A stretch of 64,000 bases of DNA from Hippophae tibetana (GCA_037013495.1 CM072803.1:57115627-57179626); one strand, 5' to 3'. Counted from the first letter of the stretch, positions 22,221 to 35,078 are shown. The notes: generated from the sequence alone by a model not told the origin. Numbers and translations: made by a program.

Positions 22221-24481
22221 TGTTCTCTTCTTTTTTGCTCCCTCTCCCCCTCCCGCTTCTTTTAAAAAACAACTTTCCACCTCAAATAAATTGTAAATTA
22301 AAAGTGGGGGAAAAAACAAAAAATGAAGTTTAATTCTAATAAAAAATAATACAACAAATAATATTAAATGAATCAAATTACATTAGTATGAATTAAACTG
22401 AGAATAAAATTATACATATTCTTATGTTTGGTTGTAATATATAATATAAATAAAATATAAACAATTTTTAAAAGAGATGGAATAACTCTTAATACAATTG
22501 TTATTTCATTCTCGTATTTATTACATAAAAAAATTATTTTAATTTTATGTTAAAATTTTAAATTTTAAACAATAAATCTTAAACTATGTATCCTAAACTC
22601 TAATCTTAAACCACAAATCTAAAATCTAAAATCTGAAACATAAAACCTTAATCCAAAATCCTAAAATCTCAAAACATTAAACACGAAATCCAAAATCTTA
22701 AATCCTCGTACCTTTTTCAATTTTGATTATGTAATATTTGATGTTGACATGGTAGATCAATAATAGGACTTCACTACTATGAATTAATACTTAAGTGTCA
22801 TTTTGCAAATAATATAGAAGAAAAAAATATGAAAATATATTATTTTCTTGTTTTTAAACTTTTTAAGATTAAATAATTATTATTTAAAAAAATAATAAAC
22901 TCTAAATCCAAAAATCTAAATTCTAAAACATAAAACCCAAAATTCTAGAATCTCAAAACTTTAAATCCAAAGTTTAAAATCTTAAATCCTAAAACCTTAA
23001 ATTCTTGTACTTTTTTCAAATTTGATCATGTGATATTCGGTGTTAATATGGTGGATTAATAATAGGACCTCACTGCTATATATTAATATGTAAGTGTTAT
23101 TTTGCAAATAATATGAAAGAAAAAAATTATGAAAAATATTTTTTCTTGTTTTTAAATTTTTTAAGATTAAATAATATTTTTAAAAATATATTATGTCTGA
23201 CAGAAAAAATAATACTTAAATGATATTATTTAAACTTCACTAAATATAGAGATATTAAGATAATATATAACGTTTTTCATTTTAGTTGTAAACCAAAAAT
23301 TATAATATTAATTTCTTCTTTGATTCTAATAATCAAATTAAACATTATAATAGTAATATTGTTTCTTTTATTGTTCTCGTTACTTTTTCATTCTACGAAC
23401 CAAACATAATCTCAAAGTATTATAACGAGTTAAACATTTTTATAATTAAAATTTGTTAGTACATTACCTTAAACTAATAAAAAAATTAATATATTATTTG
23501 TATTGTTTTTCAAATTAAATTGAATTTATAATAATTGTCTTTTTATTATAAGTGACAATACCAACTGTATACCAACCAAAATATGATAAAAAAAATTAAA
23601 CATATTTTATGTCTCTTATTAATATCATTCGTTGATCTCTTCCCTTCTAACACATTTTTTTTTATAAAAATGAAGAATCAATATAACTATGTTCTATCAC
23701 GTATATTTACTCTAGGTAAGTTCTCTAAATTACTAAAAACCCATAAGTAATTTTTTACATTAACTTTCTCGTGTTAATTTCCTTTTTCTTTTTCTCTTTT
23801 GAAACAATTACATTATTTTTATTAGTAATTAAAACTTGAATTTTAGATTTTTTATATGTTAAAGTATTTATATGCTATTGAGCCTTTTAATAAGCACTTT
23901 CCCATATGAACCACCAAAGAGAATTACTGAAGTAAATTTAATTTATTGTATTGAAATATATTTTTGCTCAACTACAATTTTCTAGATAATTAGAGACACA
24001 TTTTACTGTTAAATAATTGTTACTTAATATTATTTAAAATAAAAATGTGACATTTACTACTCATTTAATATAATATTAAAATAATTATATTTGATTAAAC
24101 AGTGTAAAAGTGTATTTCACCAAATTTATAAGCTTATGGTAATATATTTGGTAATATAAGTAGCTAATTCATGTTTTTATGAAATCAGAAATTAAATTAT
24201 TTGTTATTTATATATATCATATGGCTTAATTAATAGGAAAAATAATAAATTTAACATTTCCATAAATACAGTCAATTACGTCTTGGTGTCTTGAAACTAA
24301 AGGACAAATATATTTAGAACTTAAGAAGTTACCATCATTTGCTCCATAAAAATATGTAACTAGTAGTATCACGGTTTAACTCTATAATTTTATTTACTTT
24401 TTAACTAAATTAACTAATAGCTCTAAAATTCGGGATCATAGTGAATCAAATGAAAATTAGTGACCATACCAATTTTTCATG
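22221..24481. other. Intergenic AT-rich DNA, FIGL1 upstream region
   Basis: No gene was seen. The first 60 bp or so, read on the minus strand, are a GA-rich 5' leader of FIGL1. The promoter should lie within the next few hundred bases, but no single TATA box stands out in such AT-rich sequence. A tandem duplication is annotated separately. Confidence 0.6.
22570..23185. repeat. Tandem duplication, period about 290 bp, with CTAAA-rich runs
   Basis: Two adjacent units share the order: a run of short CTAAAATC- or CCTAAA-like words, then TTTTTCAA..TTGAT, then a GTTGACATGGTAGAT- or GTTAATATGGTGGAT-like part, then AATAATAGGAC, then TTGCAAATAATAT, then TTTTCTTGTTTTTAAA. They start near 22600 and 22890. 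The CCTAAA-like words resemble degenerate telomere motifs but are too irregular to call telomeric. Confidence 0.75.
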
Positions 24482-24959
24482 TGTTAGTGTAAAATATTTC
24501 ACGATATATGGCGTAAAATAAGAGATATTATTCAATAAATAACTTGTAAGTTACCTTGAATCAATAGATAATAATCAATATCAGTTAAATATCTAATCAG
24601 TTAATAATCAATATTAGTTAAATATCTAATCAGATAAATAATCAAAATTCAAACTCATAGTTATACGACAATAAGATAATTAAGTATATAAAACTTTGAC
24701 ATTTAAAAGTAAGGGTCATTAACAGATAAATTTCATCCTATAACTTAAAGCATTTTCTCTCTAAATATCTCTCTGCATCAAAAGAAGAGACATTAATCTC
24801 CTACTTCTTCCCACTCAGACTTACTTAAGCATTAGAGAGCCAAAGATCGCTACACCATGTGGTGGTCAAAGTCCTAACATTGTGTTCTCTATTCTCAAGT
24901 CCATAGAAAGTAGAGGTGTATCTAATCATTGATATTGATAAAAAAAATTGATATTAACA
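24482..24959 (+). repeat. 5' LTR of the second Ty3/gypsy element
   Basis: It is similar to 33727-34277 over most of its length. Shared segments include TTTCTCTCTAAATATCTCTCT-like sequence near 24760, CACCATGTGGTGGTC near 24854, and TCATTGATATTG near the end, which closes in AACA. Confidence 0.82.
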
Positions 24960-24969
24960 TCTTGCACCG

Positions 24970-25871
24970 TGATAACTCTATGAAAGTAGAGTTATCAGTG
25001 CACTATTTTATTCAATAAATAGTATTTTGGGGTTAAAAATATTAAAATATAAACTTTTTTAGTAAATAAGGGTGAAAAGATAATTTTTAAAATTTTTATG
25101 AATTTTTAAGGCACAACCAATCAGAAGCTATCACGTAGATGTCACACAAGCAAACGAGCTGATTGGACAAGCCACGTGGATGCCACACCAGCAAAAATCC
25201 CAATCATAGATTAATGCATGTGCAGTGTGATGCAACAATATGTCACGTGTCAACATGACGTTCAATATGAGTTCAGCACTTGGTCAACGAACCTGCCACA
25301 CGTCATTACCTGAATCTTCTGTTCTTTCCACACGTACACTATGCCATCCAATACTCCAAATCATGTTGCGCCACGTGGCACTGACTCAGCATGTGTTGAC
25401 CAAAATAGTCTTCCCTTGCCATACGTCGCGCTTTGATTCACCCAATAAATTCCATATGCCACATGGCTAGCATTGTCAATTTTTCTTGTTTTGATCTTAG
25501 CCCTTGATTTGAATTTGATCTGACGGTCTAGATTCCACTTGAGCTATATTTAACCCCTTAATCACCCCATAAACTCTAATGAGCTATAATTAACATAGTT
25601 TTTATCAGTTTTTGGAGCTAAGAAAAGAGAAATATACAAAAAATTTAAGGAAATACAATTTTGGGAGAAATTCAAGAGGAAATTGGTATTGCAATTCCAG
25701 AGGAAATTGGTATTGCAATTCAAGAGATTGATTGTATTTTTTCTTCTACTCCTTTCTTTATCAATTTGTATGTCTTTCTTTATGAAAAATATGAAATTTA
25801 TGAACAAAAATATGTCTAGTTAATTTATTAATCTAAGTATCTAATGAACCCATTTTTCACCATTTGATGAT
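24970..25871 (+). repeat. Truncated LTR copy (same family as 15793-17302)
   Basis: It starts TGATAACTC and matches the first 0.9 kb of the solo LTR, then breaks off in TTTGATGAT exactly where the next full copy begins. It is preceded by CACCG (24965-24969), a near match to CACCA after the next copy. Confidence 0.85.
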
Positions 25872-27444
25872 TGATGACTTTATGAAAGTGAAGTCATTAG
25901 TGCACTTTTGTCTTAATATTTTCTTGTTTTATTCAATAAAAAGTATTTTTTGGGTTAAAAATATTAAAGTATAAATTTTTTAGTGAAAATGGGTGAAAAC
26001 ATAATTTTTGGAATTTTTTAGGAATTTTAATGGTTTTTTTATGAAATTTTAACGTAGAACAATCAAAAGTTGCCATGTGGACACCACACGAGCAGAGGAA
26101 CTTACTAAGCAAGCCATGCAGATTCTATGCTAGCGGAAATGCCCAATCTCAAATCTTCGTATGTGTAGTGTAATGCAAAGCTACGCCACATTTCAACACA
26201 ACGTTCAATCAGAATTCCGTACTTGGTTAACGCATTTACCATGTGTCTTCACCTGATTTGTCCATCCATTCCACCTATGTGCCATGTCATCCGTAACGGT
26301 GAATCACATTGTGCTGCGTGGAACTGACTTAGTATGCATTTACCATACCATTCTTCCCTTACCATACATCGCACTCTGATTTTCCCAATAAATTTAGTTT
26401 GTCATGTGTCACGTAGTTATTGGCTAGCGTTGTTAATTTTGATTGTTTTGATCTCAACCTTTGATCTAAAACTGATTTGAAAATTCAGATTCCACCTAAG
26501 CTATATTTAACCTCCTAATCACTCCATAAACCCTAATGAGCTATAATTAGAAAAGTATTTATCATTTTTTGGAGCCAAGAAGAGAAAAATATAGAAGAAA
26601 AAATTCAAAATGAGATATAATTTTGGTGCAGATTCCATAGGATATTAGTACTACAAATGAAGATATTGATTGAATTTCTTCTTCTACTCTTTTCTTTATC
26701 AATTTTTATGTCTTTTTTTTATGAAAAATATGAGTTTTATGAACAAAATATGTCTAGTTAATTTATTAATCTATGGGTCTTATAAAACCAATTGTCACCT
26801 CGTGATGATCTAATATTTTACCTCAATTAAGATTTCAATTTAATTCTATATTTAATCTGTTTTTTGTGCTATTATTGTTTGGCTATTAATTTATCTATGG
26901 AGGCAATTAAATTAGTTTGAAATAATTATTTAATTGTTTTTCTTGATTAAATAACATGCTTCTAGGCAAAGATGTATTATTCTTATGTATGTGATGCATA
27001 ATTGATGAACTTAATGAATAGTTTGCAGTTTAATTGACACGAGAGTGTGATTAGATTAATTATTATATGTTGTGAAGTTTACTTAAGAGAAAAATACATG
27101 CTAGATTAGATTCAATTGATCATGTAATTGATTGATAATTATATTGAGTGGATTTTAGTGATTAATATGTTTATAAAGTTTGTGGATTGAGTATTCCTAA
27201 ATATTTTTTCATATATTTTCTTAGTTTTTAAATCTGATTTAGTTAATTATTATTATTTATTTTTAGTTCTTTTAATCTTGTTTTCTTAAAATATAAAAAC
27301 ACCAAAAAATAATGATTTTTTTTGTTTTAAAAATTAGTTTCTAATAATATAATCTCCGTAGGAACGATCTTTTCTTATCATTATATTACTTATTGTGATA
27401 CATATACTTATGTATTCATTACACATAATTCGTGTGTTCCATCA
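25872..27444 (+). repeat. Full-length LTR copy (same family as 15793-17302)
   Basis: It starts TGATGACTTT and ends TTCCATCA, about 1573 bp, and is collinear with the solo LTR. It is followed by CACCA (27445-27449). Together with the truncated copy it makes an LTR-LTR tandem with no internal region. Confidence 0.87.
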
Positions 27445-27499
27445 CACCATTCATAAGAATAATTGTTCTCTACTAATTGAATCACAACTAGAGAGAAAA

Positions 27500-28960
27500 A
27501 GATTAACAATGTTCTCCGCTGTTCTAAACTAGGTGGAAGAAATCTTAAAAGTTCAAAATAAAACTACTCCAAAAGAATTTCACTTTGCATAGTCTCTTAA
27601 GGACACACCTTTTTATCCTTTCAAGATGAATGAATCTCTTGACTCAGATAGCCAAGCTTCTACAAGTTATAATGAAGTCTCACCTCATGTACAACAAGTT
27701 GTGCATCCACCTATACAGGTTTCCAACCCTGCCTAAACACAATAAATAATTTGTTCTAGTCTATCTTGGTATGATTGTCAAGGCCATAAGCCTTTGAACT
27801 AGAAGACTTCCCTACAAGATCTTTCAATGCCTACAGTGCATTAGATCCAGCTCATAATCACACAAGCTGAAACTAGAGACTCGTCCTAGCTTACATAAGC
27901 ACCTTGAAGATATAAGTAGGACTGCTCTATCCAGGCAAGTTGTGGAGACAATGCAACATCGATGACCAATGGCTATCACATGGACAATCAACCAGGGACA
28001 TACCTAAAGTCCTCCATCCTACCATTGATCGGTTAGCTATCCAATTGCAAGAGGCACAACAAAGACTAAATAAGGGTAAACTCCTAGACTTTCCTATTTG
28101 TAATAGGTCTTCATTCACTCCAAAAGTCTTGGCCATTCCACTCATAAATACCTAGTGTAAGCTTCTATGATGGTAATAAGGACCAACTAGAAAACCTTGA
28201 GAACTTTAAAGGTTGGATGAATCTTTGAGTTTACAGGGACCTAATCAAGTGTTGAGCCTACCAGCTCACCCTGATTGGAAAAGCCTGGGCTTGGTATTGA
28301 ACCCTCAAGCCCATTACAATTGGTACCTTCCTTTTGCATTTTTTTTATAAAAATAAAAGGATTGAAAATAATAGCAGACTTAATAACTCTGTATCAAGGG
28401 AAATATGAAACCTTGAAGGATTTCTTTTAAGGGTTTAATGGCAAAAAAATCCAAGTGACAAACTATTCTGATTCAGTGGTTGTGAGTGTACTACACTAAG
28501 CTTTTTTCCATAGACCTCTTTGGAAGGACACGAAAAAGATTTTCCAACCACATAGACATAGGCTATTTAGTTGGTGAACATGTATATCAACGTTGAAGAA
28601 ATGGCCTATAATATGAGAGTCAATGATCTCCCTTCTAATGAAAGCACAAAACTACCATTTGAGGTTGAAGATGGGCCCAAACCCTCGTAGAATAAAAGGC
28701 CCCATTGGGATTGTAGTGATAAAAAGCATAGGGGATGAGGTTTAGGCAGTTCCTAGGGAAACACTCCTTATGCAAGTTGAAATCAATCACATAACACATT
28801 GGTCTAGGAAAATTAAGGATGCTAGCCAAAACAAAAATCAATACTACATATACCATAAGGACTTAGGGCACTCAATTGAAGAGTGTGGAGATTTGAAAAG
28901 AAATTGAGCACCTCATCAAGAAGGAACAATTAAGAGAGTTTGTCCAAAATAGAGGACTAG
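27500..28960 (+). pseudogene. gag remnant of the second Ty3/gypsy element
   Basis: Pieces of a gypsy gag are visible in changing frames: FKGWMNL and AYQLTLIGKAWAWY near 28205-28300, then NMYINVEEMAYNMR near 28577-28620. A spacer with histidine and cysteine remnants of a zinc knuckle follows near 28860-28900. Stops occur throughout. The AYQLTLIGKAWAWY block is the usual core of the retrotransposon gag domain. Confidence 0.72.
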
Positions 28961-29029
28961 AATAATGCCTCTCCTCTCCTCTAATAGAGTGAGAACACGC
29001 TCTCATATTGGAAGTGTAAGAGGTATGGG

Positions 29030-29640
29030 TCATCATGGGTGGTGTTGTAAGAGGGGACTATAATAATGCCTACAAGGCATATATTAGGAAGGCATACCTA
29101 AAGGCCCTCCACATTGTTTCTATGCATGGTTCGAAAAAAGATCTTAACCTAATGGGCTTAGAAATAACTTTTTTAGAGAAGGAAGCCCATAGGTTACTTC
29201 ATCCACACACTGATGCATTGGTATTCACCATTCTAGTGGCAAACATAAACCTGTACAAAATCTCAATTGAAAGTGGCAGCTCTACTAACATCCTATTCTC
29301 TAAAGCATGGAAAACTATGAAGCTAACTCATCCACAACCCAATGAACACCCCATTAGTGGGATTTTCTAGAACTTTAATGACCCTTGAAGCATGTGTGAC
29401 TCTACCAATCACAATGAGGAAGGATACCAATATGAAAACATTTATGGTGGACTTCTTTATGGTAAACTACCCATCACCATACAAAGGGGGTTTGGGATCA
29501 CCTTGTTGTATGCAGCCCAAGCTGTGGCATCTACTTGCCATCTTTCCCTAGAGTTCCCCATGGAAAGTGGAATTGGGACAATGCTAGAAATATAAAAAGT
29601 GGGCAAGGAATGTTATGCCTTAGGATTCTGGATGGGACAG
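29030..29640 (+). pseudogene. Aspartic protease remnant of the second Ty3/gypsy element
   Basis: The ORF 29035-29370 includes ITFLEKEAHRLLHPHTDALV and then ISIESGSSTNILF, where ESGSS replaces the catalytic D[TS]GSS, so the catalytic aspartate is gone. The following frame reads MTLEACVTLPIT and TFMVDFFMV, the usual next blocks. No RT follows: 29640 onward is non-coding. Confidence 0.75.
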
Positions 29641-29924
29641 AAATAAAATTCCAAGGGATAGAAATAAAGTGTACCCCACTCGTATTGTTTTAATTTTCCT
29701 TTATTTTATATTTTTGCATTTTAAATTCATAGACCTAGGTTTTATTTTCAATTTGTAATTTGAATTTATAAATAAAGGGGACACTTCTACATTGAAAGAC
29801 GAAAAAGAACTACTCTTCATCTACATTCATGGAATTCAACAAGGATGGGGGAATTTAGAACTACAAAGGAACTTAGAGGTATGGACTATTAAAGGTCACA
29901 CACCAATATTCTCAGGGTTAGAAG

Positions 29925-30365
29925 TTGTTAAAACTTCTACGCCCCATATCTACAAGCCATGATTGACTTTTGAAAAGGAAAAAAATATGGCTCAAGTTTA
30001 GGAGTTGCTACAACTTCTATGCCCCGACTCTATGGGCCATAACTGACCTTTTAAAAGGTAACAACTATGCCTTAGGTTCATGAGTTACTACAACTTTTGT
30101 ACCACACATCTATAAGCCATGAATAACCTATGGATAGGTAGCAACTATGCTCCTAGTTCAAGAGTTGCTACAAATTTTGCACCCAACTTCTGAGGTCACG
30201 ACTGAGCTTTGAAAAGGAAACAACTATGCCCTGGATTCAATAGTTGCTACAATTTCTTTATCCCACCTCTACGGGCTCTAATTAACCTTTGAAAATATAT
30301 GAATTATCCCCTAGGTTTAGGAATTGCCACAACTTCTACATCATATCCCTGTAAACATAGATTTT
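29925..30365 (+). repeat. Minisatellite, period about 79 bp, six copies
   Basis: The core GTTGCTACAACTTCTACGCC recurs at about 29932, 30012, 30090, 30170, 30249 and 30330. Each is followed by a CTAYAAGCCATGA-like word and a TTGAAAAGGAAACAACTATGC-like word, with progressive divergence. Confidence 0.88.
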
Positions 30366-30714
30366 CTCATGTTAAAGACCCTAAGTCTTCAACCCTGGCC
30401 ATTAATTAAAATTGTTAGGCATGAATAAAGTGCAACGAAACTCACAACAGGATGGAATAATCCACGAAGGATGAAAAATGTTTTTTGTCTCAAGATCAAA
30501 TTCTTGGATGATTTAATAAACTTAATCACACTAAGCAGAGGGGCTAGTATAGCAAGAACACCCTAGTTTAAACAAAGCACCCTTACTTAGAAAAATGGAA
30601 AATAAATCATACAAAAATGACAAAGTCTAGGCACAATCCCAAAAGGTACATGGTCAAACTGAAAAGTGATTGGACTAGCTAATGGACATATGACAAACTG
30701 AGCCAATATGAGCC

Positions 30715-30900
30715 TACTGAATGGCACATCGCTAGACATGGCACATATGGCCCGACATGGTACATATAACCAAACGTGGCAGATATGGCCCAATATGGCA
30801 CACATAGTCGAACATAACCTATGTGGACAAATAAGGGAAGCATGGTCGGACTTAGCATATATGGTGGGACATAATATATATGGCTAGGTATAGTACATGT
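30715..30900 (+). repeat. Short degenerate repeats of CATATGGCCCGACATGGYA
   Basis: Words of about 20 bp containing ATGGCACATATGGCCC-like sequence are repeated about five times at 30715-30800, then degrade to about 30900. Confidence 0.7.
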
Positions 30901-31259
30901 TCATGGACATATATCCATTTGGATCACTCTAGACCTACTCTAAAATAAGTACACACCATCGTGTACCAATGTGGTGGATCATAGATCCCAATAAGGGATA
31001 TGCTCAAGGAGCACCCTTTGTCTCGAAACAAATGAGAACATTGATGGACCTTACCAAAGAGTCATTATTGAAATATAAAAGTAAAGTATAGAACTCAGAG
31101 GTGCAAGCATGATGAAGCAAAAAAACGTGTGTATATATATATATATGCATTCACTGTTATAAAACTAAGCTTACCGTTAGAAAGTGAAGCCACCAAGTAT
31201 ATGCACTTTGGTAGGAACTAAAATCAAAAGAACATAAAATGATAGCCTACTGATTTCCA

Positions 31260-33110
31260 TATCTAGTTATGTTTAAGAAGCATCATCTTCTATGTCAACT
31301 TCCTCTTTGGTAGCCTCAAGACCATAACTGCCAGATCCATTTTGGCCCTCTTCATCCTAGTCGGAAGTGATCGTACCATGGCGTGATGCCTTATCCTCCA
31401 AATCTAGAGAGACAGTGGTAGAAAGGGTAGTGTCATGATAAACCTTTCGGAACTACTGTTTCGTGGTTTCAAAACCATGAGCCCATACGTCCAATATGTC
31501 TTAAGTATAATCATCAGAATCTTTATAATTTGCAACTATAATTGCTCTATATGTCCCCATCTCAACATTGAGCCTATGTACTCACCCTCGAGATGACTGA
31601 AGGCCCGTAGATAACTCTTAAGCTAACCTATTCTCTTGGGCCAAAGTGGTATCTCAAGCCACTAAGGTAGCCTCTAATGATGTCTTATGAGCTAGTTTGG
31701 ATACATGATCTTCCTTTTGAACTTTTTCTAACACCCAATGTGCCTCACATTTGGAAGTCTCAATGATGTCTTGAGATTCAATCACCTTATGATGCTCTTC
31801 CTATATGGCTACCAAGCAACCCTCTAAATCAGCTTAAACCTTAACAATGTGGTCCAGATTTGAGGTAATTGTCTAGGCCATTGTAGCAAGACTATGCAAA
31901 TCTAAACCCCTAAATTTTGTAGATTCTATAAACTTGGAAAATTTTAGAGTGTAGGTGAGGTCATAGAAGAAACATCCAAGTCAATAGGTCATGTAGTTGT
32001 ACCACTTACAATTGACATCAAAGGAACATTGATGGGTATTGACGAGGACCCATTCTCCTATTAGATGCTCCAACAATAATCACTAGACTCCTTGAGAAAC
32101 CTAAAGGCTCTCGTGCTTTTCTTTTTCCTACCAAATAGAAGATCAAAGGTTATATCAATATAAATGACACATTTATCAGCTAAGTGTTCAAAATAATATA
32201 TAGAAAATAAAGAGAAAAGTTAGTACTCACTATCAAGATTTGAAAGTATGAGTCTATCACTATGTCGCTTCTCCACAAATGTGCTATAAAGATAAGTGAT
32301 AAACTCGAATTGATTTTTGGAAGGACACCCTTATGGCCAATGAACTGTAAATAAAAAAGAATATTTTAGAAACAAATAAAGCATACCACAATGAGGCAAA
32401 GTATTAGAGTGTCCAACCATTCCTCTCATAATGAGTAGGCATGGGAGGGAACACAGGGAGATTTAAGTTAAAATCTCCATCCATTATGAAAAGTGAGTTT
32501 TGCTACCCCTTATTGGTGTTTAAAAGCTTCTCAATCAAAACACAATTGGCATAAGGTCCAAGAAAAAACCAACAGCAATTGCCACCTTGAAGTTACAAAC
32601 ATTAGCAGTAAATGAACTCTTCCATGATTAGCTCACGTCCATATTTTTCACAAAGTACCTAACAAGAAAACAATATCCGGTAATAGTTAAGGGGAACTGA
32701 GATGGAATAGCACCAACATATGCTTGAAATTTTTCACTATAGACGAAAAGGGAAGTCTTAGTCCAATAAAGAGACGATTTGTATATAAAGTGACCCTATC
32801 CAAAAAAGGCTTACTCTAACTCATGCCCAAAACTTGAGGTATCAACCTTATTGATTTTGGTATATTAAAGATATATCTGACCTAGTCCAATAAAAGGATC
32901 TGTCATCCAAGAATGGACCTTGTTCATAGAAAAGAAAGTGTGATCTTCTTCATTAAGACCTAATTGGTACTTAGGAATACCAACGAGAATAAAATCTAAG
33001 TCTTCATTGCTAGAAAAGTCAACCCATAGTGAATAAAGATCCAATGTCGGTTAGACATAGGCCACATTCTCTTTTATTGATCAACCACTCGATGACCACC
33101 CCCCATGGCC
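31260..33110 (-). pseudogene. Decayed antisense ORF of the second element
   Basis: The minus strand holds coding-like pieces: EKFQAYVGAIPSQFPLTITG and then CFLVRYFVKNM near 32640-32745, and a glutamate- and lysine-rich, coiled-coil-like part near 31600-31830. Position, orientation and general plan match the antisense ORF of the Tat element in FIGL1, but sequence identity is low and there are many stops. I infer the same class of extra ORF without being able to prove it. Confidence 0.45.
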
Positions 33111-33726
33111 CATCCCAGTTCATGCTCCCTCATCACCATGATGGCCAAGTTTGATCCCATCCATCAATCATGTCCTTTATCATTGCTTATATAGGAAAGG
33201 AATAGTGTAAGTGTAATAGGGTGTGAGGTATTTGGATAGCAAGAAAAAAATCCTACAGTTTCTACAAAGTGATAGGAAAAAAATAGAGTTAAAAGAAAAA
33301 ATAGACTTATTAGAACTTTATGCAAGCTCCTCCATTTTTATCTCTCTTTCTCAAAAGTAAGCTTTGAAAGTTAGAATGAAAAAGTGAGTGGGGAATATCT
33401 CATTATATAAAGGATAAGATAGGATCTCATCTGTTCATTAAGGAGCTCATTCAAGAGTTCTAGACTATTTGGTAGCCCATGGGCTTAAAAGCCCACCCAA
33501 CTAGATCTATGATTGATAATTCATAAAAACCACCGACAACAAGACATCATCATGCACATTTTGAGTTCCTAAAAAAAAAACAAGAAATCCATCATACGGA
33601 CAAGTAATGACCACGTAAGAGTGGACTTGATAGTGAGGTTAAGAAAATAGTGAACCTAGGTGATGATAGAATGGAAAAATAGACCTCATAGCTCATGTAT
33701 CCAGGCCTAGCAAGTCTAGGAGCTAA

Positions 33727-34277
33727 TGTTGGGTGTAAAATAGTTTACGCCATATGGCGTGATATAAGAGGTCCTAGTTAGAAATTAACTCATATGCTAG
33801 CCTAATCAGTGCTAAGTTAGTAAATAAGAACCAATATAAGTTAAAAATCTAACATGATAAATGATCGGTATAAAAACTCTTAATTATCTGACAATGAGAT
33901 AATTAAGTAGATAAAACTTCAACATTTAAAGATAAATCTATTATTATGGGTAACAATCATCAGCATGTGTATTTTATCTTATAAATATTCACCACTACTC
34001 ACCATTAAACATAACATCTTCTCAGAACTTGATAGAACTTTATAATTGAAAACATTAAGATCTATACTTTTTCCTTAAATATTTCTCTGTATCTCTCTAC
34101 ATTACAAGAAAAGACACTAGTCTTCTTTTTCTCACTACTCAGGCTCACCTTAGCATTGAAGAACCAAAGGTTGCAACACCCTGTGGTGGTCTAAGGTCCT
34201 AATATTGTGTTCTTTATTCTTAGGTTCATAGGAAGTATAGATGCATCCAATCATTGATGTTAACAAAATCAGTAACA
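33727..34277 (+). repeat. 3' LTR of the second Ty3/gypsy element
   Basis: It opens TGTTGGGTGTAAAATAG and ends near CAGTAACA, and is homologous to 24482-24959 with some extra sequence in the middle (near 33950-34060). The exact right end, 34265 or 34277, depends on how an A-rich indel is aligned. Confidence 0.8.
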
Positions 34278-34289
34278 ATAATAGGTAAT

Positions 34290-35078
34290 GGAGAAAATTG
34301 AACATGTACCTTTTTTTACGAAAAAAGATTTAATTTGGTTGCATCCAGAGTTATGGACATGGAAGAGATGTTGCTTGGTATTGGTGACCTAAAAAAGGAT
34401 GGTAAGGGCATTCATTGGGTTGTTTTGAGCAATCTATGTAAACCAAAATGGAAACAGAAGTTGGGGTTTTGAATAACCCATGCTAGCAAAGAAAATGTGG
34501 TGATTAATTAAAAATCCACACATGCTGGCTAGTCAAGCCTTATGTGCTAAATATGCATCTAATAGAACATTGTGCAAAGCTTCTTGTAATTCACAGTCAA
34601 GATTAATTTTGGCGTAGTATAGTGTGGGGGCATTAATTATTGGGTAAATGTGTTCGATAAAGGATTAGGGATGGGAAAACAATGAGGATTTCTGTTGTGG
34701 GTATTAAAGGGAGTTATGCCATGTAATGTGGCTTTGGAGCTATGTTGATTGAATGTTGGTGCGGGGTGCTAAATTACTATTAATGGGAATAAGACTGTCA
34801 CTTATACCCTTTGGTCATGTATGGTAGTTGGGAAGGTCTAGATAAGTTCGAGTATGGCTAAGTTTCATAGAAAAATAAGCTGATGGAGTTTATGGAGTAT
34901 GTTATGGAGATGGATATATTTGAAAATATTACTTATTGGGTATGTCGACATAGGTGTGTTGCACTACTTTAGGGTCGGTATTGGACAGTTAGCACACTTT
35001 GGGATGGGCGATAACACAAGTTGAGTTTTATAGGCAAATATATGTGGGTTGTGTCAAACTAAATTTAGATGTGGTAGT
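34290..35078 (+). mobile_element. LINE (non-LTR) remnant, part 1: RT tail to RNase H start
   Basis: Plus-strand pieces read GIHWVVLSNLCKPKWKQKLGF near 34407-34470, the conserved block after the RT domain of plant L1-like LINEs. RNase H begins with VKLNLDVVV at 35057-35078. It is cut at 35078 by an LTR element and continues at 42429. There are stops throughout. Confidence 0.75.

Larger units (their letters stand above)
29640..31259 (+). other. Non-coding spacer of the second element, with two repeat arrays
   Basis: Apart from the arrays listed separately, this stretch holds no ORF of note. A TATATATATATATATAT run lies near 31130. Confidence 0.6.
24482..34277 (+). mobile_element. Second Ty3/gypsy element, lacking RT to integrase
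   Basis: Related LTRs lie at 24482-24959 and 33727-34277; both open TGTTrGkGTAAAATA and carry GCGT(A/G)(A/T)(A/T)AT-like words soon after. The internal region has gag and protease remnants (27500-29630), then about 4 kb of spacer with tandem repeats and a decayed antisense ORF, but no RT, RNase H or integrase. The layout gag-protease-spacer-antisense ORF echoes the Tat element in FIGL1. No convincing target duplication was found (TCATG on the left, not on the right). An unrelated LTR pair is inserted 10 bp after the 5' LTR. Confidence 0.75.

Noticed and set aside
22580..23010. Interstitial telomere repeat
   Set aside because: The CTAAA words are irregular in length and order and never form a clean seven-base array.
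29925..30365. CRISPR-like array
   Set aside because: The whole 79-bp unit repeats with graded divergence and there are no unique spacers; it is a minisatellite in a plant retroelement.
24477..34282. A target duplication for the second Ty3/gypsy element
   Set aside because: TCATG on the left is not found after either possible right end; I claim none.
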